Part shown: positions 1 through 11,205 of the stretch, piece by piece | How the letters are laid out: every line of letters starts with the position of its first letter | How positions within the stretch are numbered: position 1 is the stretch's first letter | Position numbers and translations under genes: made by a program | DNA from: Morella rubra | Taxonomy: Eukaryota > Streptophyta > Magnoliopsida > Fagales > Myricaceae | Length of the DNA stretch: 64,000 nucleotides | Assembly (NCBI GenBank): GCA_003952965.2 | Contig: CM025849.1 | Span: 2,054,944-2,118,943 of the forward strand | Direction of reading: 5' to 3' | Notes under the pieces: generated by a model | Databases searched by the model: none | Seen by the model: only the letters and a program-made list of their open reading frames with translations | Told to the model about the DNA's origin: nothing

Positions 1-860
1 NNNNNNNNNNNNNNNNNNNNNNNNNNNNNNNNNNNNNNNNNNNNNNNNNNNNNNNNNNNNNNNNNNNNNNNNNNNNNNNNNNNNNNNNNNNNNNNNNNNN
101 NNNNNNNNNNNNNNNNNNNNNNNNNNNNNNNNNNNNNNNNNNNNNNNNNNNNNNNNNNNNNNNNNNNNNNNNNNNNNNNNNNNNNNNNNNNNNNNNNNNN
201 NNNNNNNNNNNNNNNNNNNNNNNNNNNNNNNNNNNNNNNNNNNNNNNNNNNNNNNNNNNNNNNNNNNNNNNNNNNNNNNNNNNNNNNNNNNNNNNNNNNN
301 NNNNNNNNNNNNNNNNNNNNNNNNNNNNNNNNNNNNNNNNNNNNNNNNNNNNNNNNNNNNNNNNNNNNNNNNNNNNNNNNNNNNNNNNNNNNNNNNNNNN
401 NNNNNNNNNNNNNNNNNNNNNNNNNNNNNNNNNNNNNNNNNNNNNNNNNNNNNNNNNNNNNNNNNNNNNNNNNNNNNNNNNNNNNNNNNNNNNNNNNNNN
501 NNNNNNNNNNNNNNNNNNNNNNNNNNNNNNNNNNNNNNNNNNNNNNNNNNNNNNNNNNNNNNNNNNNNNNNNNNNNNNNNNNNNNNNNNNNNNNNNNNNN
601 NNNNNNNNNNNNNNNNNNNNNNNNNNNNNNNNNNNNNNNNNNNNNNNNNNNNNNNNNNNNNNNNNNNNNNNNNNNNNNNNNNNNNNNNNNNNNNNNNNNN
701 NNNNNNNNNNNNNNNNNNNNNNNNNNNNNNNNNNNNNNNNNNNNNNNNNNNNNNNNNNNNNNNNNNNNNNNNNNNNNNNNNNNNNNNNNNNNNNNNNNNN
801 NNNNNNNNNNNNNNNNNNNNNNNNNNNNNNNNNNNNNNNNNNNNNNNNNNNNNNNNNNNN
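1..860. other. Assembly gap (N run)
   Basis: All bases are N. Whatever lies downstream of TNL copy A (minus strand) is hidden here, including the far end of the LTR-like repeat that begins right after the gap. Confidence 0.99.
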
Positions 861-919
861 GAAAAAAAAACAAATGAAAAAAAAAAAAAGGATGATGATG
901 TAAATTTTTTTATATTTCA

Positions 920-1372
920 TTTTATTAATGAAAAAGATATTATTTGACAATGAGAGATAGAGATTATTTTAAAATTATTTTTATTTAATTAAAAATTTTG
1001 AATTAATTATGATGCAATCAGAATAAAATTGACCCAAATGGCCCAAACCCTAATCCCTGGTAAAAAACGAAAACCCATAATAAAGGGGCCAAGGCCCAAA
1101 GGGTTCAACAAGGATAAAAAGAGGGTTCGGTCCAAGAGTAGACTCCCTAAAAGCGAAGGTCCTTGGAAAAACCTCCAATATGGACTGCCTCCCATGGGAA
1201 GATCTTCATAACGATCTTCTATCTGCACAAGTTATGTAGGTTCATCATCGAAGGTTATCCCCCGGAGCCCCTCTTCTCACCTTATCTTTGTGCAGGCCCT
1301 CGCAACACAAAGGACTCCTCCAACGGCCCATAGCGAGCCAAGCAGCCCGAGATTTCTCAGCATCATCAAATT
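920..1372 (+). repeat. LTR-like repeat R, copy 1
   Basis: This block matches 15095-15965 in the same orientation: the AT-rich lead, the segment with AGACTCCCTAAAAG and CTCCCATGGGAAGATC, then GTTATCCCC, CTTCTCACCTTATCTT and the end TTTCTCAGCATCATCA. The last motif resembles the 3' end of Tat/Athila-type Ty3 LTRs, so a truncated LTR is the likeliest identity (inference). Copy 1 is compact; copy 2 carries about 400 bp more in its middle. Confidence 0.6.
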
Positions 1373-1495
1373 ATATTTAGAAACCAAAATTTTGATTATT
1401 GCCCCATTGCGTAAACATGTTTATTGCCACATACAATCTGTCCTCAGCTTGAAGTCAAATGTTGGTCGTCACGTTAAGGGGCAGGGCCGGCTAAA
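1373..1495. other. Unassigned junction sequence
   Basis: This short stretch lies between repeat R and the point where homology to the TNL copy B last exon stops (about 1496). It truncates the 3' end of TNL copy A. Nothing recognisable is seen in it. Confidence 0.4.
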
Positions 1496-2077
1496 CGATC
1501 ATCAGCTTCAAAGTAATTCTCATGGACTGCACTAGTAGAGACCTCATCAACTGTTGGCAGCATCGGACAATACTCCCATATTTGTCTGTTACATGGTCGG
1601 CTCCTCGAGCAATAGATGAACCCCACACTTCTTCACTTCAAACCGGCTCTCGGTCGGAAAAATAGCAAAGGACATCTCGATTTCATCCCCTCTAACAATC
1701 TCCACGTCTTCTTCTGGAAAATCCACCGTCTTCAATATGCTTCTTCTGAGATGTGTTTGGAAGAAGAGCAAATTATCAGTGTCGTTTGCAGGAGCTTCAA
1801 ACCATATTGGCAAGAGAAGAATTTGGTAATGTTGGCCTTCAGATTTTTTGTGTACTATCAGTCGAATTTCAGACTTCCCATGGTAAACAATTTTCTCGTC
1901 TGCACCTTTCTTGATCCCATAAACTGCGCAAATAGATAACATGCGAATCTGACCCTCTGAAAGTGGAGGTACAAGAAAGGATGTTGAGAATCCAATTCTA
2001 GTATAGCTGAACCAATTGGGAACCTCATTACCAGGGAGGCAAACTAGTATTTCAGCATTACTGTTGGGCGACAGATT
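1496..2077 (-). pseudogene. TNL copy A, last exon (post-LRR C-JID domain), truncated
   Basis: Read on the minus strand, the exon opens after an AG acceptor (ATATAG) at 2078-2079. It encodes the post-LRR C-JID type domain typical of TNL receptors: CLPGNEVPNWFS near the start, then LLSICAVYGIKKG, a WFEAPA stretch and FEVKKCGVHLLL. It matches exon 5 of copy B (34407-35039). A small deletion near 1590 brings TAA into frame right after EEPTM, so about 40 residues of the copy B ending are lost, and homology ends altogether near 1496. The exon is part of a dead gene. Confidence 0.8.
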
Positions 2078-2167
2078 CTATATTTTAAAAGAAAAGAAAA
2101 AAAAAAACAGAGAAAAAGTTACCACCAAACAAGAGAAAGATAGGAAAAAGGATAAGAGAGAGAGAAC

Positions 2168-2739
2168 CTGGATAAGACTCGTTCCAAACTCGGACGGTAG
2201 ATTGGAGCACCCAACCATTTCGATGATTGAAATAGATTCGAATCTTAGACCCTGAATCTCGACCAGATTTTCACAGCCAGAAATGCAAAGCCCATCCAAT
2301 TGTGAAATTGACGACATTGAGAGTCTTTCCATGGATGAGCAGCCAGTTGCACGTAGGCTCTCTACACTTGAGGGTAGTTCTGAAATCGAGCGAAGAGATG
2401 TACAAAAACTGAGATCCAACCATTTTAATTTCTGGAGGCCGCTCACACAACGAGGTAGCTCATGAAAATCGTTCAAGGATAAATCCAATTGCCGGAGTAC
2501 TAAAGATAAGCTCCCAAGACCGCTGGGAAACTCACGTTCATACAATTTGCAGTTGCTGAGACATAGTCCTCCCAAAGAGCAAAATCCACATAGAGAAGCT
2601 CGTAGCAAACTCGTGGGGTCCAAACTTTTTGGTGATATCTTCCATGAAAAACGTGACAACCAAGATTCCGCGGAGTGTCCTTCATATCCGAGTAATGATA
2701 TAGCTTTGATATTCTTCAAAAGAAGAAAGGAGGAGGACA
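2168..2739 (-). pseudogene. TNL copy A, LRR exon, distal part (cut off by MULE)
   Basis: The minus strand encodes leucine-rich repeats (LRASLCGFCSLGGLCLSNC, LDLSFCTSLRSISELPSSV) that match residues in the second half of copy B exon 4. The exon ends at a donor ATCCAG|GTTCTC at 2168/2167, as in copy B. On the upstream side it stops at the 10-bp target duplication of the Mutator-like element, and the rest of the same exon lies 7.5 kb away at 10254-10580. A long open frame running into the element (2078-3118) is a chance read-through of the inverted repeat, not a real N-terminus. Confidence 0.9.
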
Positions 2740-2749
2740 GTCGCTTAAT
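2740..2749. repeat. 10-bp target-site duplication, left
   Basis: GTCGCTTAAT directly precedes the element and is repeated at 10244-10253. Copy B carries the site once (AGTCGCTTAATAGCAG near 35676-35691), which is the empty-site state. Confidence 0.95.
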
Positions 2750-3441
2750 GGGTTCGGTTATGGTGCTGGTTGCTGCTGGTGGACGGCTGGGATTGAGTTT
2801 TAAAGATCCAAGGGCTGCTGATAGTGCCACCTCAATTAATGATTTTTGACCCGCGGGTTGACCGTTTTTCCATATAACCCGTTTTCTCCCAACCCAATTC
2901 CATGACCCATCAAAAAAATTCAAACCTGCATGAATCAAAGTTTTTCCTTGCCCAGCTCCACCCAAGAGCCACCCAGCTCCGCCGCCCATCTCCGTCTGTC
3001 CGTCCCAGTTCCGACGCGCCGCCCATCTCCGTCGCTCAACATCGTCCAAAGGTTTCAAGATCCCCAAAAGATTTGAAATTTTGTTCATTTCCTCTATTAA
3101 CCAATTTATTTCGATCAATTCGATGGGTTTACTTATGGATTTGGTTAGTCTTGCTTGTTTGCTTTCTTCTTACTTGATTGCAGGCATTTACTTGGGTTTG
3201 TTTTGTTTGTGGGGTTGACCATGGCGAATTTGATGGAGGTTGCCGATTCTATTGGTGGAGGTTTGCTTCTCGCTTCGTATTCTAGTTGACGGATTAAGAT
3301 GAATTAGTTGTAGTATATTTGAAATATTATTCTCGTGCTAAAATCGGCAGCGTCTCTACTCACAGATTCTTCCTATGGTGAAAAAGCACAAAGTTCTGCA
3401 GCAGTGTCTCTGCATGCTTCGAATTTCAGCCCTGTCCACAT
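2750..3441 (+). repeat. MULE terminal inverted repeat, left
   Basis: It pairs with 9537-10243 from the outer end to about the point TCGAATTTCAG (3419-3429), after which the arms diverge. It contains GACCCGCGGGTT, a possible leader with an intron-like acceptor (TTGATTGCAG) and, inward-facing, an ATG at 3222 opening a 22-codon reading frame. Confidence 0.93.
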
Positions 3442-5390
3442 GTTGTCTTCAATAGGAATTCAGGTAAGTGCAGCTCGGTAAGTGCAGCTCTCTAGGCAGA
3501 AAATGGATTTATCATTTCTTTATTGATGCCTATGCATTATTTGTTCTATTTTATGCGGTGAACAAGCGTGGTTTTAGGGAAGCCAGGAAAACAATGAATA
3601 TGGTTTCCCAAGTATATGCTTATTAAACATTTTTTGACAAAAAGTGGATAACTGATTTCAAATATTTATCCTTGTGCCTTGTGACAATTGCTAACTTTAC
3701 GAGATGAAAATACGAGAGCTTTTGCACTAATGGGAGGAGCTGCAGAATAGAATCAAAATTTATGAGCTTGCACTGATGTAACATTCAAGAGTTGTGTTTA
3801 ACATGTCAGAACAATAAATATTAGAAAGATAAAAAACAAGTTTTGTCTATTCTTCTTTTTGTCCTAGATCTGAGATTTTTTTACCTGTGAATTGGTACTA
3901 GTTTTGTTTTGCTTTTTCATAACTTCATTTGATTTTCCTTTTAGACCATTTACCATTCTTAAGAAACATAGAAAGAATTGCTTTTTGCCTTCTTGGTTAC
4001 TTTTTCTATCATATCATCAGTTTGCAAGCTTCTTTATCAATGAAGTTGCTCCTTTTCCTATCACCCGTTCCATACATCTTTTGTAGTTTTCCTTATATTT
4101 GGTCTATAGAGTTTTTAGGGTCATGGAGAGTGTGGAAGACAAGATGAATCAGTTGCTTAATTGATGTAGCCGAGAGCAATGAAATGGGGGACTTAAAACT
4201 GCTAGCATTGGTTCTCTTGCACGAGAATTTCTATGTTTTAGTCCCAACACTTGTCTTGGGGAAAAAACAGCAGTACCTCAGATGGAAAAAGGAAGTGAAG
4301 CAAGTAAAATGAAATTGATGGTAAAGCTAGCTAGCTTTCTGCAATTTTATCTTGCTTGAATCACAAGTACTTCAGTTGGGCTATTGATTTTGGGTCTTTT
4401 AATATCTCTTTTGTCATGTCCTCTCATTGATGAATTGTATAGTACTTCAATTAGAAATCTACTGACCATCATAGCTGCTGAGCATCTAATACCCTTCACT
4501 TGACATAGAAATAATTTTTCTGATAATTTTTCATTTCAGGTTTTTAGGATTTTAAAAAGACTATTCTACTGGATAGGAAGCTTCTAGTTGGTTTGATTGA
4601 TCAATACTCCGAAGGGTCATTGAGTTGGGATGACTTATCTTCTATCGTGAAAAAACTCATGCCGATCGGATGGGGAGCCCAAAGAAAAGAGTTGTCATTC
4701 CAACTAAACCAAAAGAAGAAGACTATTTCTACGCCAACCCATATAAGTGTTTGCAACTGCTAGATGAACCATTGGAAAGCATATGATTGGCTTCATTTTG
4801 GCACTCCATTCTTATGTCCAAACACAAATGATTATCTTAATTCTTTCACAGCAATTTAAATACACAGAAGGGATTCTCCTCTACGCACGAGTTTCAGTTT
4901 GGAGTGGACTTTGGACTTCTTCCCAGGCATATTAGCAATTTTTCACAAAAATTGAATAATTATGTACAGAGTGAACTCCCTGGCATTTTGATGTAAGAAA
5001 TTGCTAATAGACAGTTTAACGATTACCTTTGTTATGTACTCAATGTAAAGCTTTGCTTTTCTCTATTTTATTTTTTCAGTTTATTTTTTGGAATACTTTC
5101 AATAATATCTATTGAAATGAACTTGCAAATTGTGATGAACATATTTGTAATATGTTGTATACTAACTTTTGGGTATACTTGAACATTGTAAATTCATTAC
5201 AACATATATAGACCATAAACATTTACAACTCAAAAATAGAAATATCCTCAAACATCTACAATTCGTCAAGGCTCCTAAACCGTCCACTTAACAATTCGTC
5301 CTCTCCTCCTTTTCCTCATTCTCGTTGGATACCTATAAAGGAGGAATACAAAAATATAAATGTTACGGTAATATGATAAATTTCAACTCT
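3442..5390. other. MULE interior, left: no confident gene
   Basis: This AT-rich interior lies 3' of the transposase. I see no long reading frame. One exon-like block (about 4540-4783, plus strand) follows a TTTCATTTCAG acceptor and reads [18 protein letters not shown] in one frame and [20 protein letters not shown] in another; this two-frame pattern is what a captured and decayed gene fragment would give. The source gene is not recognised. Confidence 0.4.
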
Positions 5391-5395
5391 AAGCA

Positions 5396-7771
5396 TCAAA
5401 TTAGAGAACATACCTCCAATTCATCAAGTAGTTGCAAACGACGAGACACTGGTTGTGATGAGGCACGACCAACCCCAACGCCACGACCACGACCACGTGA
5501 ATTCCTCCGTTCAAGTCCGCTCTTTAATCGCTTATTCCCTTTATGCTTTGGCTCTCGCGTTTTGAAACCTTTTGCAACAATCCCCGTATCGACGTCCACT
5601 CCAGAACTCGTACTAACAAGGGTAGAAGGATCTTCATCATCATCATCATCTGACAACTGAGCAAGAAGATGTTCTAGTGCAGCATGGTGACTCTCAAAGA
5701 TTGGCCAAGATTTTTTCCTATCCCCATAACGCTGAATAGTTGAAGCATACTGGTTTATATATCTCCTGCGTTTTATCACCTTTACTAATGTCGGATCAAC
5801 CGTAGCATGTGACCTGGGGATTGGCGCAACTGACTGTCTAACATCTTTTCTCCACCTGGCCAAAATATACCTATCAGGAATACACAACTCTCCATTTTGT
5901 TTCAACACCCATATAATGTGACTGCAGATGACACCCAGAAAGTTGAACTGTTTGCAACTACACTGGTGAAACCCATTCTCCGTCTTGATCACATAACGCT
6001 TCGCTGTTGAACAATCATGAATGGCGTCCCGACTGCATATGTGTACCTCAACCTCTTCGGTCCCATACTTTCCCTCCGACAATCAAACTTAAGATAACCA
6101 ACTTTCTGTGCTTGCTCTAGAAAAATAGTCAACATAGTGGGAGTGTAGACTTCTGCCGCATGATCACATAAAAAATCCCCAAATGGTTTAGTGTACACTG
6201 TATCGAGCATCTGAAAATTTGCCCGTGACTCATTGTATCGCAACTCATCAACTGCTCGTTGAAAATTTTGTAAGAACCGATCCATATTCATAATTGTCTT
6301 CAAGTACCTACGCAATGTCGCATTGAAACTTTCACTTAACTGGGTCGTCTTCTTCCCAGCACAAAAAACATTGCGTACATACTTTGGCGCCCACTTCTCA
6401 TGTTTTTCATATATCTTATGCAACCATTCAATGCCTTCAGCTCATGCTCCTCAATCATTTTATTCCAACACTGTTCAAAGTCATCTACCTCGTGGTCGAA
6501 CAGAAGCCTCAACCAGTCTCTTTTGAAGTCCTTGTTGCCAAACAGTGGTCCCAAATTCTTCAATGCATTTTGAGATATATGCCATGCACACAAAAATGGT
6601 GTGTGTCTGGTAGAGCAGATGGGATTGCAGCTAGCATACCTGCATCTTGATCCGTGAACAGAGATTCGGGAGCCTTCCCATTCATACACTCAACGAATGT
6701 TTGAAATAACCAACTGAATGTTTGCGCCGTCTCATCAAATAGTAAGCATGCCCCGAACACGACCGATTGTCTATGATGATTCACCCTAAGAATGCTCCCA
6801 ATGGCCTATTAATATAAAACATAATAATATACGTGGTATCAAATGACACAAAATCCTCATTACCTGTGCTCATTAAAATTTAAAATTAAATTAAAACCTC
6901 ATTACCTGTGCTCGTTGTTCGTCCTGTATGTGGTATCAAATGACACGAAATCCCCGAATATGGCGTAGTCGTTTTGCATGGAATGGTCGGACCAGAAGAT
7001 GTTAGTAATGTGCTCATCTTCATCCATCATGACCCGAAAGAAGAACTCTGAATCTTTCTTCAGCTGATCACCAAACCAATTAACAAGAACACCAGCTACA
7101 CCAACCTCCATTCTTAGTTCTTATACCGTTCCCCCTGAGATGAGTAAAGCCCACATGTTGTCTACCCCCAGCTTGCGCCATCAAGTCGTGGGCCAATTTA
7201 GGGCGAATGCCTGCTCTATCTGAAGCTATTGCCTCCGCACACTGTAACTCACTCATGTGTCTTTGAGAACGGAGCATGTGAACTTTTGAAGGTGTCGCCA
7301 ACTCATGATTATGTTGTGAACACCATTCAAGATGCAATACTTCCCACTAGATTGTCGTTGAACAGTAAAGCTTGCGAGACACCCACATCTCGTATTTCGT
7401 CGCACTCGCTTCACCGGCACAAACAAATCCTTTTCTTTTTTCATCCCTTCTTTACTACAAACAAAAACTCTGCTTGTCCAATACCCATGTTCTTGCTTGA
7501 AGCCGGTATGTATACGAATGCTGAAGCCTTTGATTGTTGCGTACCGATTGTACCAATCGTACGCATGCTCAACGTCCTTCCACTCTAGGCTCCAAACATC
7601 TACTAGCTTTTCATTGTCAGCTTGTACCATATCACCTGCACGTACGAACCAAAGAAAATGGATTAAACAAGTCCTGATACCATTTAAACCACTCAGATAA
7701 AGAACAACCAACTCACCTTCTGAGTTAGAAGTACTACTAGACCCTCGTCTAGTGATATTGGGATTGATCGT
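5396..7771 (-). pseudogene. FAR1-like MULE transposase, frameshifted
   Basis: On the minus strand the domain order is: FAR1-type DNA-binding region (7253-7637; GFSIR, SRVFVCSKEG, RCGCLASF), a linker with HNHELATPSKVHMLRSQR, the MULE transposase domain (FVSFDTTYRT near 6930, then FTDQDAGMLAAI near 6650 as two of the expected acidic positions), and a SWIM zinc finger (CSCKQFNFLGVICSH near 5920). A Gly/Arg-rich tail (RGRGRGVGVGR) ends the protein. Introns fit at 6806-6905 (donor CACAG|GTAATG, acceptor AATAG) and just above 7635 (GTGCAG). At least five frame changes, near 7330, 7110, 6590, 6420 and 6060, break the frame, so the protein should be inactive. In a living element it would cut and join the terminal repeats. 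The start is uncertain because the upstream exon is also out of frame. Confidence 0.9.
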
Positions 7772-7779
7772 TTATTTCA

Positions 7780-8490
7780 GTCATATTGTCCCCTTATAAC
7801 CTAAATACAAATTAACCGATAACCAAAATTTAGTCTTGCAAGGACCGATATTAAATAAGCAACATACATGAAAATTTAAGAATATTATATAGCAGTGTCT
7901 CCACCCAATATTCAATTTAAATATGTACGTATTCATTTTAAATATGTATTCAAATCCAAGTGATGTTGGGGAAGTAAAATAAGAACTCAGTTGGTGACGT
8001 GGACGTCCCTTTAATAATATTAATGCTCTTTCCAAACTTTTGTTTATCATAGATGGAGAACTGATCTTACATTAAATTAATTAGAAAAGTCATTCACTAG
8101 GGGAAAAGAAAAATTATATACATCATTCCACGTGAACCCCATGTCTCAGGTTACAAAAAATAAAAAATAAAACATTACAATCCAAATGAGCTACTGTGAA
8201 CCACATCTCATGTCTTTGTTCCTTACTTTCCACGTGAACCTCGTCTTGATCATTCCAGAAGGCCCACTTGATTAAAGAATGGGAAAATCGATACACTTTT
8301 AAATAGCCTATTCGAATTACCTCCACGAAACTGAAGAATAAATAAAGATTCCCTACAAGAATATTTTTTTAGCTTCTCCTTTGGTGTGGTATTTCAGTAT
8401 TTCCAGAGGTACCTGATGCAATTCATAAATTTTCTAGTTAATATCGATAGAAAATAAACATAACTCTTATATTTCTTTTCTAAGAAAATG

Positions 8491-8521
<31 letters not shown>

Positions 8522-9536
8522 AAAAAAGACATATCAGAGAAATTGAATTACATGCCTCATTACTATCGATGTTCACCTCCTCAATAGATATCACAAATAT
8601 TTACAAGAACAAGACCCTAAAGCACCAGGAAAGGGCCCCTCAATCCCAATCCTTGGATTGTATCACATTGTTCTCTGCTTGTGTCTTTGACTTAGTTTTA
8701 TCCCATTTTGCTGTACTTACATATATTAATATATGTTCTTCTTTTCTTCTAATATTCCTACTTGTCCAAAGTTATTTCCACATAAAAAATCCCCCGTTAT
8801 GTACTATGGTTGATTTGGTGAGTGGAGAATACTGGCAAGACGCACACCAAGGAGAGAATCATCTAAGTGACCAGAAAAAATCCCACCAATGATTGACACA
8901 ATTAAGAACTTTCAGCAAGATGTTAAAAAAAGAAAGAGTGTTGGAGAAAAGATTAACCCTTTATTCCTCTGCCATACCCAAGTGCGATGAGTGAGAAAGA
9001 GATATTTTACAACTCATTCTCTCTCTCTCTTCCGCCCCCCTCCCCCATTTTTTTCTTTTGCAAATGTGTGGTCACATCTACAACTTTGTTTAAAAGTTAT
9101 ATATATATATAAAGAAACAAAAAACAAAAGCAACGGGCTTGAGTGGGTAGAGAGGGATCAGAATATGTTTCATGTTCTCTATAACATGGCATTCATGAGT
9201 GTGATTTTGTTTCCCAATCACTGTCTCATCTGTTGATAAGAATCCCACCCGGCACAATGATTAATGCATGCTTTCACATGACAAACGTCTTCATGTGCAT
9301 AAAAGAGATCAGAGGGGGGACGTTGTCTACCAACAGAAACTGGATGGTAATAGATTAATGAGGCAGGACAGGGTTAACTAGATCAAGACCCGTAGCCACA
9401 ATTGCTTTCCCCTACTATGCAAAGATTAATGAGCAGGGTAAGGGTGGAATCCAAAAAAACTGGTGCACTATTTAAATAGAACTGAGCTCTTCAAATAAAC
9501 CCCAACTAGAATAATATTTCAAATATACTATAGAAC
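7780..9536. other. MULE interior, right: 5' side of transposase, no gene
   Basis: AT-rich sequence between the transposase and the right inverted repeat. It includes a long A run (8488-8520) that creates a false Lys-rich frame, and a CT-rich tract near 9020. It should hold the leader and introns of the transposase transcript starting in the right inverted repeat (inference). No conserved reading frame was found. Confidence 0.5.
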
Positions 9537-10243
9537 TGCGGATAGTGCTGAAATTCGAAGCATGCAGAGACACTGCTGCAGAACTTTGTGCTTTTTCACC
9601 ATAGGAAGAATCTGTGAGTAGAGACGCTGCCAATTTTAGCACAAGAATAATATTTCAAATATACTACAACTAATTCATCTTAATCCGTCAACTAGAATAC
9701 GAAGCGAGAAGCAAACCTCCACCAATAGAATCGGCAACCTCCATCAAATTCGCCATGGTCAACCCCACAAACAAAACAAACCCAAGTAAATGCCTGCAAT
9801 CAAGTAAGAAGAAAGCAAACAAGCAAGACTAACCAAATCCATAAGTAAACCCATCGAATCGATCGAAATAAATTGGTTAATAGAGGAAATGAACAAAATT
9901 TCAAATCTTTTGGGGATCTTGAAACCTTTGGACGATGTTGAGCGACGGAGATGGGCGGCGCGTCGGAACTGGGACGGACAGACGGAGATGGGCGCGGAGC
10001 TGGGTGGCTCTTGGGTGGAGCTGGGCAAGGAAAAACTTTGATTCACGCAGGTTTGAATTTTTTTGATGGGTCATGGAATTGGGTTGGGAGAAAAACGGGT
10101 TATATGGAAAAACGGGTCAACCCGCGGGTCAAAAATCATTAATTGAGGTGGCACTATCAGCAGCCCTTGGATCTTTAAAACTCAATCCCAGCCGTCCACC
10201 AGCAGCAACCAGCACCATAACCCCCAGCACCATAACCGAACCC
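9537..10243 (-). repeat. MULE terminal inverted repeat, right
   Basis: Reverse-complement partner of 2750-3441. Read on the minus strand it points toward the transposase, so by analogy with MuDR it would carry the transposase promoter and leader. It differs from the left arm by a ~15-bp terminal duplication and scattered substitutions. Confidence 0.93.
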
Positions 10244-10253
10244 GTCGCTTAAT
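10244..10253. repeat. 10-bp target-site duplication, right
   Basis: The second copy of GTCGCTTAAT, identical to 2740-2749. Confidence 0.95.
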
Positions 10254-10580
10254 AGCAGTTCCATTTGCAAGTAGCTCTTTTAAAGCCGTCAAATCCCCCA
10301 GTTTTTGGGGTAACTTGTGAAGTCTTCGACAGCCCGACAAGTTCAGAGTTTCAAGTGATTTCAACTGAGAAATGCTTCTTGGAAGATTCCTAAGGTTCAC
10401 GCAATTCTTCAAATTTAAAAAGACAAGCTCTTTTAGATGACCAATAGACTCATGAAGCAAAGCCAAGTTTGTGCAACCTTCAAGTATGAGTATCTCCAAA
10501 TGTGGAACTTGTGAGAAGCATGGTAACTTAATGAGATTTTCAGAACCTCCAAGATTAAGGACTTTTAAATTGTAGAGCAT
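10254..10580 (-). pseudogene. TNL copy A, LRR exon, proximal part
   Basis: The minus-strand exon starts after a TTTTCCACAG acceptor with MLYNLKVLNLGGSENLIKLP and encodes LRRs (LEILILEGCTNLALLHESIG, LKSLETLNLSGCRRLHKLP). It breaks at AIKR, where the MULE enters, and copy B continues unbroken through the same codons. With 2168-2739 this makes one ancestral exon of about 900 bp. Confidence 0.92.
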
Positions 10581-10688
10581 CTGTGGAAAACAAAACAACA
10601 AATAACAAGAAAAAGAGAGAAAAATTAAGGAGAGTTATGTTGAATAAAGAGAGAAATTAATTAAAAGGGGCAACGAGATTCTTTATAC

Positions 10689-10961
10689 TCTATTTTTCTT
10701 CCAGATTTGTTTGACATTGCTGTGCCGCATATCAAGAACAACAAGATTCTCTAGATAGAGATGTTGCGGCAGAAATTCTAGGGGGCACTTTTGCCAACAA
10801 AGCCATCTTAGCTCTTTGGAAAGATACTCGTAGCTTCCTGTGAGATTTACATCATCTATTTGGAGCAATCTCAAATTCTTCATATGTGTGAATGCTTCAG
10901 TTTTGAAATAATAGTTAACCTTCGAAGGAGGAGGATGTAGGATGAGACCTTCTACTAGAAC
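10689..10961 (-). pseudogene. TNL copy A, exon 3 (first LRR exon)
   Basis: A 91-codon exon between acceptor TTCCCAG (10962-10963) and donor AATAGA|GTATAAAG. It encodes VEGLILHPPPSK, then FTHMKNLRLLQIDDVNLTGS, and ends at SNVKQIWKKNR. This is the usual short LRR-entry exon of TNL genes. It is phase 0 on both sides and intact in copy A, unlike in copy B, where 19 bp are missing. Confidence 0.85.
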
Positions 10962-10982
10962 CTGGGAAAAAAGAAAGTTCGA

Positions 10983-11090
10983 TTAGAGCAATCCCAAACT
11001 CTTCATATTGGTAAATGATTTGACTCGTAAATGTTGACATTTAACCTCAGGCGGTGATCCTAGGATGAGACCCTCCACTACGCCTGATCC
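10983..11090 (-). pseudogene. Relic duplicate of TNL exon 3
   Basis: The minus strand reads GSGVVEGLILGSPPEVK, then FTNMKSLGLL and a stop, after a CTTTCCAG acceptor. It is a shortened second version of exon 3 lying just upstream of it, and it occurs at the same place in copy B (to 36483), so it predates the gene duplication. Confidence 0.65.
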
Positions 11091-11205
11091 CTGGAAAGAT
11101 AGAAAGTTATATTCGCGCCCATCATCATCCTGTATGTAGTTAAAATAACTTGGAGCAACCCTGGATCATAAGCCATGCATATATATGCACACATACGCTG
11201 CTTAC

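Larger units (their letters stand above)
2750..10243 (-). mobile_element. Mutator-like element (FAR1-type MULE) inside the TNL LRR exon
   Basis: A 7494-bp element bounded by the 10-bp duplication GTCGCTTAAT. It begins GGGTTCGGTTATGGTGCTGG and ends with the exact reverse complement. Long inverted repeats of ~690 bp frame a degenerate transposase gene on the minus strand. MULEs are known to leave 9-11 bp duplications and often have long terminal inverted repeats, so the assignment is firm. The right terminus has a ~15-bp duplication (CAGCACCATAA seen twice) that the left lacks. The inverted repeats are nearly identical, which implies a fairly recent insertion, although the transposase is already frameshifted. 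Confidence 0.95.

Noticed and set aside
1616..1939. Plus-strand frame opposite the TNL C-JID exon
   Set aside because: Shadow of the real minus-strand exon; the same antisense shadow pattern appears at 11813-12091 and 37209-37487.
2078..3118. A 346-codon minus-strand frame joining MULE sequence to LRRs
   Set aside because: The upstream third is translation of the MULE inverted repeat; only 2168-2739 is TNL exon.
8488..8892. 134-codon frame starting with a Lys run
   Set aside because: Created by a poly-A tract; no protein-like pattern after it.
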